Origin: Chromera velia | Taxonomy: Eukaryota > Sar > Chromeraceae | DNA: 60,032 nt | Direction of reading: 5' to 3' | NCBI GenBank assembly: GCA_018398765.1 | Contig: JAHBMJ010005897.1 | Coordinates: forward strand, 1-60,032 | Shown here: positions 57,843-60,032 of the stretch, one piece after another | How positions within the stretch are numbered: the first letter of the stretch is position 1 | Layout of the letters: every line of letters starts with the position of its first letter | Notes under the pieces: generated by a model | What the model saw: the letters and a program-made list of their open reading frames with translations, nothing else | What the model was told of the DNA's origin: nothing | Database searches by the model: none | Program-made: the position numbers and the translations under genes

Positions 57843-60032
57843 TCATACAGAAACAGGCGTGCACAGTGAGTAACAAAGATCGCAAACGGCTCTGCATGCT
57901 TCATACGGATCGACTTGTAAAACTAAAAGCAGCATCTTCCTCGCTTCTGTTTCGGCTGCATCCGATCCCTCAATTCCTTCTCTCTGAATCCTTTGCTTCA
58001 CTTTCTTTCCCTCTACTACTTTGTTTAGTTTATTTCTTGTTTCTACCCAATTGGAGCATACTGAAAGCCGGTGCCAGAGCTCATCAATTTTTCTTCTATT
58101 TGAACAACCCTCTGCCAGATAAAACACTTCTCCCGGAGAGCTGGCCCCCCCCGTCAGACCCTTCCGATTTAGTGTCAATGCCCTTAGAAGTGGCTCAATC
58201 TTCTCACATAAGGCACTTCTCGGCAGACAGGACATCCGTACCTTTGGGCTATTCTTTAAAGACAAAAGAAATAGAGAAGAACGTGAAGAAGACGGAAGAG
58301 CTCTCTGTAGTCCTGATAAAGAGGCAGACAGGGGAAAGTTGCCCCTTTCTTCCCTGTCTCCCCTTTTCATGCATTCCATTCCCCAGGCATCCTTAATTTT
58401 GGCAGAAAGAAACAAATTCCCCTTCGGGGCCCGTCTTTCTGAGCTCCGGACAGGGAGAGACGTCAAAAAATCAAGGCCTGCCCATCTGAACAGACCATTG
58501 ACGGCTCGTCTTTGCTTCTACCCCGCTGGTCCCTTCCATGAATTTAAAAGAGCCTGAGGAATACGGAGATACGAACGGCTAAGTACAATCCAGAATGAAG
58601 CAAAACGAGCACACAAGAGCGTGCGAGCAGACATTAAATTAACAGACAAAAGAGAGGGTACACGCAAACTCCTCACCGGAAGTCGGGCCGCCCATCAAAC
58701 AAACCAGAGCCGTAAGTTGTCAATCGCCTCCCAGTCTCCCTGTCTTATTGGAAAGCACTCCAGGCTATAGAGTGCCAGCGGCTCCCAGCATGCCATCAGC
58801 AACTGCATCTTTCCCCCGAGAGGCAACCTAGACAGACTTGTAGCCAGACCAATCACCGCCCCCATTGCACGCTCTGCACTGTGTAGGCGTGCTTCAATCG
58901 ACCGAGTCAAATCCCCTCCCTCAAACAGAAGGCAACCCAAATATTTGTACTGATCACACCAGTCTACTTCCTTCCCTTGGTACAAAATCATGCCGTTACA
59001 GTCCTTGCGGTATTCACAAAGGTGCAGGACCTTGGTTTTCTTTAGATTGACATTCAACCCCCACTTTCCGCAATACCCCTCCAGAGTATCGAATTTTGCT
59101 TGGAGGTCGGCTGCTGAGTGTACAAACAAGACAAGAGCATCAGCATAGCCTATACTTCCCAAACTAGCCCCAGCAAGGTGAACCCCCTCCGTTTCCTTTC
59201 CATCTCCCCGTTTTTCTTTCTGAATCTCATCATGCAGGTCATTAATGAATAATAAAAAAAGCAACAGAGACAACGCATCACCTTGCTTAACCCTTGCCCC
59301 CTCCGGGAATAGAGCCGAGTCCCCATCGACTCTCGCTTTCACGCCTCTATACATTGATGCAATCATCAACAGATCTCTCTTCTCTATTCCCTCAGCCTGC
59401 AGCTTTGCCAGAAGCTTCAGCCGAGGGATGGAGTCAAACGCCTTTGAGAAGTCGACAAATCCGCTCAGGAGCCCTTTCTTGCCTCTTCTGCATTCCTGTA
59501 CCAAGCCTACCACTGCTCCGATCCCCTCTCTTGTGCCCACCCCTTTCCTAAACCCGATCTGTCTGTCGTCAAAACGAGCTTGCTGATGGATTCTATCATC
59601 CATAAGGAGACTAAAGAGCTTTACAAGGGGGTTAACAACATGGACTGGACGCCAGTCATTCGGCTGTGGCGAAGGGGGACCTTTCAGGGCGGGTACGATT
59701 CTTAACAAATTCCAGTTATCAGGCCAATATGCATATGCATACATTAAATTAAAGAAAACAAACAAAAGGAAGCGAGAGATGGGAGAGTGATAAAAGCAAA
59801 GGTCGAGTTGTTGAGGAGAGATGCCATCGAGCCCTGCCGCTTTCTTTCTATCCATTCCTTTCAGATGATCAGTCACCTGCTTATACGAGAAAATGAATTG
59901 CTTCGGGGGCTCCGGCTCCAAATCAGGCTCTGGCAATTCTTCACCCTCCCCAAAAACCCGTGCCCAATGGTTTGAGAAGTCTCTTGCCCCTGGTCTCAGA
60001 CCGTCTTTTGATAACTTTCTCCTTTCCTTCTA
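57843..60032 (-). mobile_element. LINE (non-LTR) retrotransposon, RT domain, continues past window
   Basis: The minus-strand frame is open from the window edge to a TGA at 58695. It contains FSNHWARVFGEGEE, then RT motifs in order: KKAAGLDGISPQQL, IVPALKGPPSP, DWRPVHVVNPL, motif A GFVDFSKAFDSI, motif B VKQGDALSLLLF and motif C as GYADALVLF. LGSIGYADA and LNVNLKKTKVLHL are typical of LINE ORF2. The second Asp of the usual Y/FADD is Ala here. The same frame continues after the TGA (WAARLPVRSLR...) and another ORF (58466-57843) covers the likely C-terminus. The endonuclease should lie beyond 60032. The copy is probably inactive. Confidence 0.88.

Noticed and set aside
1-60032. CRISPR arrays, rRNA genes, bacterial operons or plasmid origins
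   Set aside because: No regularly spaced direct repeats with unique spacers, no rRNA-like sequence and no prokaryotic gene organisation were seen; introns show a eukaryotic nuclear source.

Overview
The window is nuclear DNA of a eukaryote. Genes are split by GT-AG introns with pyrimidine-rich 3' ends, gene strands are mixed, and most of the space between genes is microsatellites and transposable elements. One protein begins with a signal peptide followed by a Ser-rich transit-like stretch, the bipartite presequence of a plastid derived from secondary endosymbiosis. That, with the style of genes and repeats, suggests a photosynthetic alveolate, most likely a chromerid such as Chromera velia. 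The organism is an inference; no marker gene in the window settles it.

Layout. 1-3.2 kb: a partial unknown exon (+) and a two-exon RPAC2 gene for the small AC19-type subunit of RNA polymerases I and III (-). 3.3-9.1 kb: a pair of diverged direct repeats, one with a 223-bp insertion, and a WD40-like gene remnant with an in-frame stop. 9.2-13.0 kb: a 5'-truncated retroelement (-) with a GIY-YIG remnant and a YMDD-type reverse transcriptase, interrupted by a nested LINE fragment. 14-17.4 kb: AT-rich DNA with a 198-bp MITE and two inverted-repeat elements. 17.5-21.1 kb: a head-to-head pair, an mS38-like mitochondrial ribosomal protein gene (-) and an intronless SLC35B1-like ER transporter gene (+). 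23.1-27.4 kb: three identical-length LTRs of a retrotransposon with no recognisable gag-pol. 28.6-29.4 kb: a terminal-inverted-repeat element. 29.4-34.5 kb: a second, longer copy of the GIY-YIG/RT retroelement with 338-bp terminal direct repeats, inserted in a TAA microsatellite.

34.9-43.2 kb: three unrecognised multi-exon genes: a Cys-rich basic protein (-) with two exons that look mutually exclusive, a gene (-) broken by a 13-bp duplication and running into an assembly gap, and a six-exon gene (+) with acidic, Ser-rich and Pro-rich stretches. 44.95-56.8 kb: a five-exon gene for a predicted 3,433-residue plastid-targeted protein. Its last ~530 residues are a complete circularly permuted GTPase of the YqeH/BPG2/NOA1 type, and it carries more than 2,800 residues of mostly acidic sequence in front. 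57.1 kb onward: a small candidate terminal exon (-) and a LINE reverse transcriptase (-) that runs off the window.

The host genes are mostly housekeeping: rRNA and tRNA transcription (RPAC2), mitochondrial translation (mS38-like), ER nucleotide transport (SLC35B1-like) and plastid ribosome assembly (YqeH-like). They show no operon-like relation. The most unusual items are the giant YqeH-type GTPase, the LTR-flanked element with its GIY-YIG nuclease in front of the RT, and the duplicated-exon gene.
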